Shown here: positions 61,889 through 64,000 of the stretch, piece after piece
Layout: every line of letters starts with the position of its first letter
Numbering within the stretch: position 1 is the first letter of the stretch
Assembly: GCA_964035545.1 (NCBI GenBank)
Contig: OZ037768.1
Coordinates: 18,207,700 to 18,271,699, forward strand
DNA length: 64,000 nt
Source: Bugula neritina
Taxonomy: Eukaryota; Bryozoa; Gymnolaemata; Cheilostomatida; Bugulidae
Reading direction: 5' to 3'
Notes under the pieces: generated by a model
Told to the model about the DNA's origin: nothing
Database searches by the model: none
Seen by the model: only the letters and a program-made list of their open reading frames with translations
Translations under genes and position numbers: made by a program

Positions 61889-64000
61889 GACCTAAAATAA
61901 GAATAATAAAGAATGTGTTTAAAACAAACCAATCAATGATTAAACTATTATTCAATAATTTAGCTGTAAAAGTAAATAAATTCAGTCACTGTGTTTCCAT
62001 TCAATGTTTGGAAACAGTTGCATCTAATGAAACACAACCATAAATTCATGCAAACTGCAACCATGATCCATTTGATTATTTGATCTAGAAATCAATTTTG
62101 GTTTGTTGTATCAAAGTAATTCTATTTTATTCAGTTTATTAAATCGATGCCAATAGCAGGTTTGCATTTTATTAACCTGCTTTATCTCATATTCCTGTTA
62201 CTAGAACCATTTAGTGATTTGCAATAGAAATATCTCATCAATAAGCATTTCCTGTGGGGCTAATCAAAGCATAATTTCAGGATTACTTGATTGGGGGAGG
62301 TTGTAGTGCATACATATCAAACTCTACATGTTCTTTTTAATATTCATAAGCTTATTGTTTGTGAGAGCAGATGGAGGGATGATAATTTACAACATGGGTA
62401 CATGCAGGCACTGCTGCGCAAATTGGCTGTTGCAAGATTTTAGAACGAGAGCATCTGCAGTACATTGCTTGAAATTCCTTAGTAGCTTCTAGCCCCCAGT
62501 CACTGTCAGTTTCTCTGATTAACCATGTTTAGCCTCTTCTCTGGGTGCATTGAACTTTGTATCTTTCTACATGAAGTCTGACTGGAAGCTTCTAATCGTT
62601 TTAGTCATTCGACCAGTTAACAGCTTTTTCTAGATTTTGTAACAAATTAGTGTTTTTGTAGCTCAGATGATACGATATAGTAAGTAGATCCTGAAGCATG
62701 CATTAATCTTTAAACCTTTGAAGTGAAGTGGAATAGAAATTCTAAACTCAGAAATCAATATTTTTAAAGCAGCATGTTGACAGCTTGTTATCGCTGACTC
62801 ATTGAAAACAGAAATTGCAGTTTTCATACACTTGAACTGCAGCTAGTTGAAAAACTTATTAAAAACCAATGCCTACATTTGCTGTGCCATGATTTCTAGT
62901 TGTGAACAGTTCGATGAACTTATTTCAAATGAGTGCATTTAATTGATAGGCATTACTAATCTCATTATCCACAGCACAGCTGCCTTACATAAACTAGCAA
63001 GTTTGTTGGTGCTTGCGGCCTTCCTCACACTCGAGAGGAGTTAGGTTGTTTGCTTACCACTATTCCCTGGTGCAAACTTAAAAACATAATAAAATCAATA
63101 GCTGACAAATGGCACCACGGGCCTGGAGGTGATATAACCTATAAAGGAAGGTAGACTGGAAGGTTTTATTGCGCTGTCAACAGCAGAAGGTACTAATTTC
63201 TAATAAAAGCAGCATCGCTGCCATAAACCGACTGACTGAATGCCTCATTTATCGTTGCATAAACCACATCCTTGATATGTCGCCATCTCTAATCTGTACC
63301 CTCGGCAATACAATGTAAATAGTAAATGTTTTAGACATAAAGTTAGTAAATTAAAATGATCAATAAACAAAGTCATTAAAATCCTGAGCTATAAAACATT
63401 GACTTCATTAAACTTTAATTATAATTATTGTTGTACTATGGGCAATAAATTTGAAATCATTTTTGGATATTGTAGACAGCAACCATTGTTATTAGAAGAT
63501 AAAATATATGTGTAATTTGTATGGTTTCTCAGACATAAAACTTATAACAGATTTTCTTCTGTTGCATATATCGTGAAGCTACTCCAGCCCTGTACCAATC
63601 AACTGCATGTCTGCCCCTACACCTACCATTCATTTATGATATGCAGCAAAACACCCAGTAATAGCTATTAGCATCAGGGGTTTCTTATAGAATAATTTAG
63701 AGAAAAGATTCAATTCAAGTTGCAGTAGTATTGAATCTTTACTGTAACATAGTATAACTTTTAGCTGTCTCTTTGATAAGTATATAAAAGGTATTTTCCT
63801 AAAATTTATAAAATAGGTAATTATATCTGGCATAATAGAAGCCAAAATGTCAAAATAATTTCAAACCTGAAATTTTTAGCAGTTGAACTATCAAACAGTA
63901 ATTTTACAGAATTCCAGTTATTATTTACATGTGTCTCATTGTTAACCACAATAAGCTGTAATATTAATTTAAACATTTCCAGTCTCTTAATGCATTCAAG
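61889..64000. other. AT-rich sequence with no visible gene
   Basis: Neither strand shows an exon with domain or phase support. I looked for the next DNAAF9 exon (needing phase 1) and found none. Presumably DNAAF9 intron or receptor upstream region. Short open frames at the right end are not convincing. Confidence 0.4.

Overview
This is a eukaryotic, animal nuclear genome window. It is AT-rich, its genes are split by GT-AG introns of a few hundred to several thousand bases, and it holds metazoan-specific gene families, a DNA transposon, a tRNA-derived SINE and many simple repeats. It looks like an invertebrate; I cannot name the phylum from sequence alone. All gene models below come from reading exon frames and splice sites by eye.

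Region 1 (1-38,000, + strand) is the 3' two thirds of a spectraplakin gene (MACF1/dystonin/shot family). I trace 43 exons in one continuous frame: about 1,780 residues of spectrin repeats, an EF-hand pair, a GAS2 microtubule-binding domain and a basic Ser/Thr/Pro tail ending with TAA at 37,512-37,514. The 5' part (actin-binding and plakin domains) lies off the left edge. A 5.45-kb PIF/Harbinger transposon (6,450-11,900) sits inside a 7.3-kb intron. It carries a six-exon DDE transposase with no visible stop and a convergent five-exon MADF/BESS protein. The host gene also shows candidate internal first exons (14,427 and possibly 21,826 and 35,556), a 117-codon exon that splits the end of the GAS2 domain, a possible microexon and two minisatellites that begin at splice donors.

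Region 2 (39,700-44,400, - strand) is a FAM53 family gene, convergent with the spectraplakin. Region 3 (44,400-54,800) is about 10 kb without a coding exon I can defend, rich in simple and self-complementary sequence, with a CpG-bearing promoter-like patch near 52,900-53,200. Region 4 (54,869-60,301, + strand) is the 5' half of a DNAAF9 (C20orf194) homolog, which continues past the right edge. Region 5 (60,788-61,888, - strand) is a single-exon seven-transmembrane receptor that appears to be nested, antisense, in a DNAAF9 intron. The rest to 64,000 shows no coding exon.

The spectraplakin (actin-microtubule cross-linking), FAM53 (nuclear signalling partner) and DNAAF9 (dynein arm assembly) do not form an obvious functional cluster; this is ordinary animal synteny. 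The most unusual content is the apparently intact Harbinger element, the alternative-isoform architecture of the spectraplakin and the repeats seeded at its exon-intron borders.
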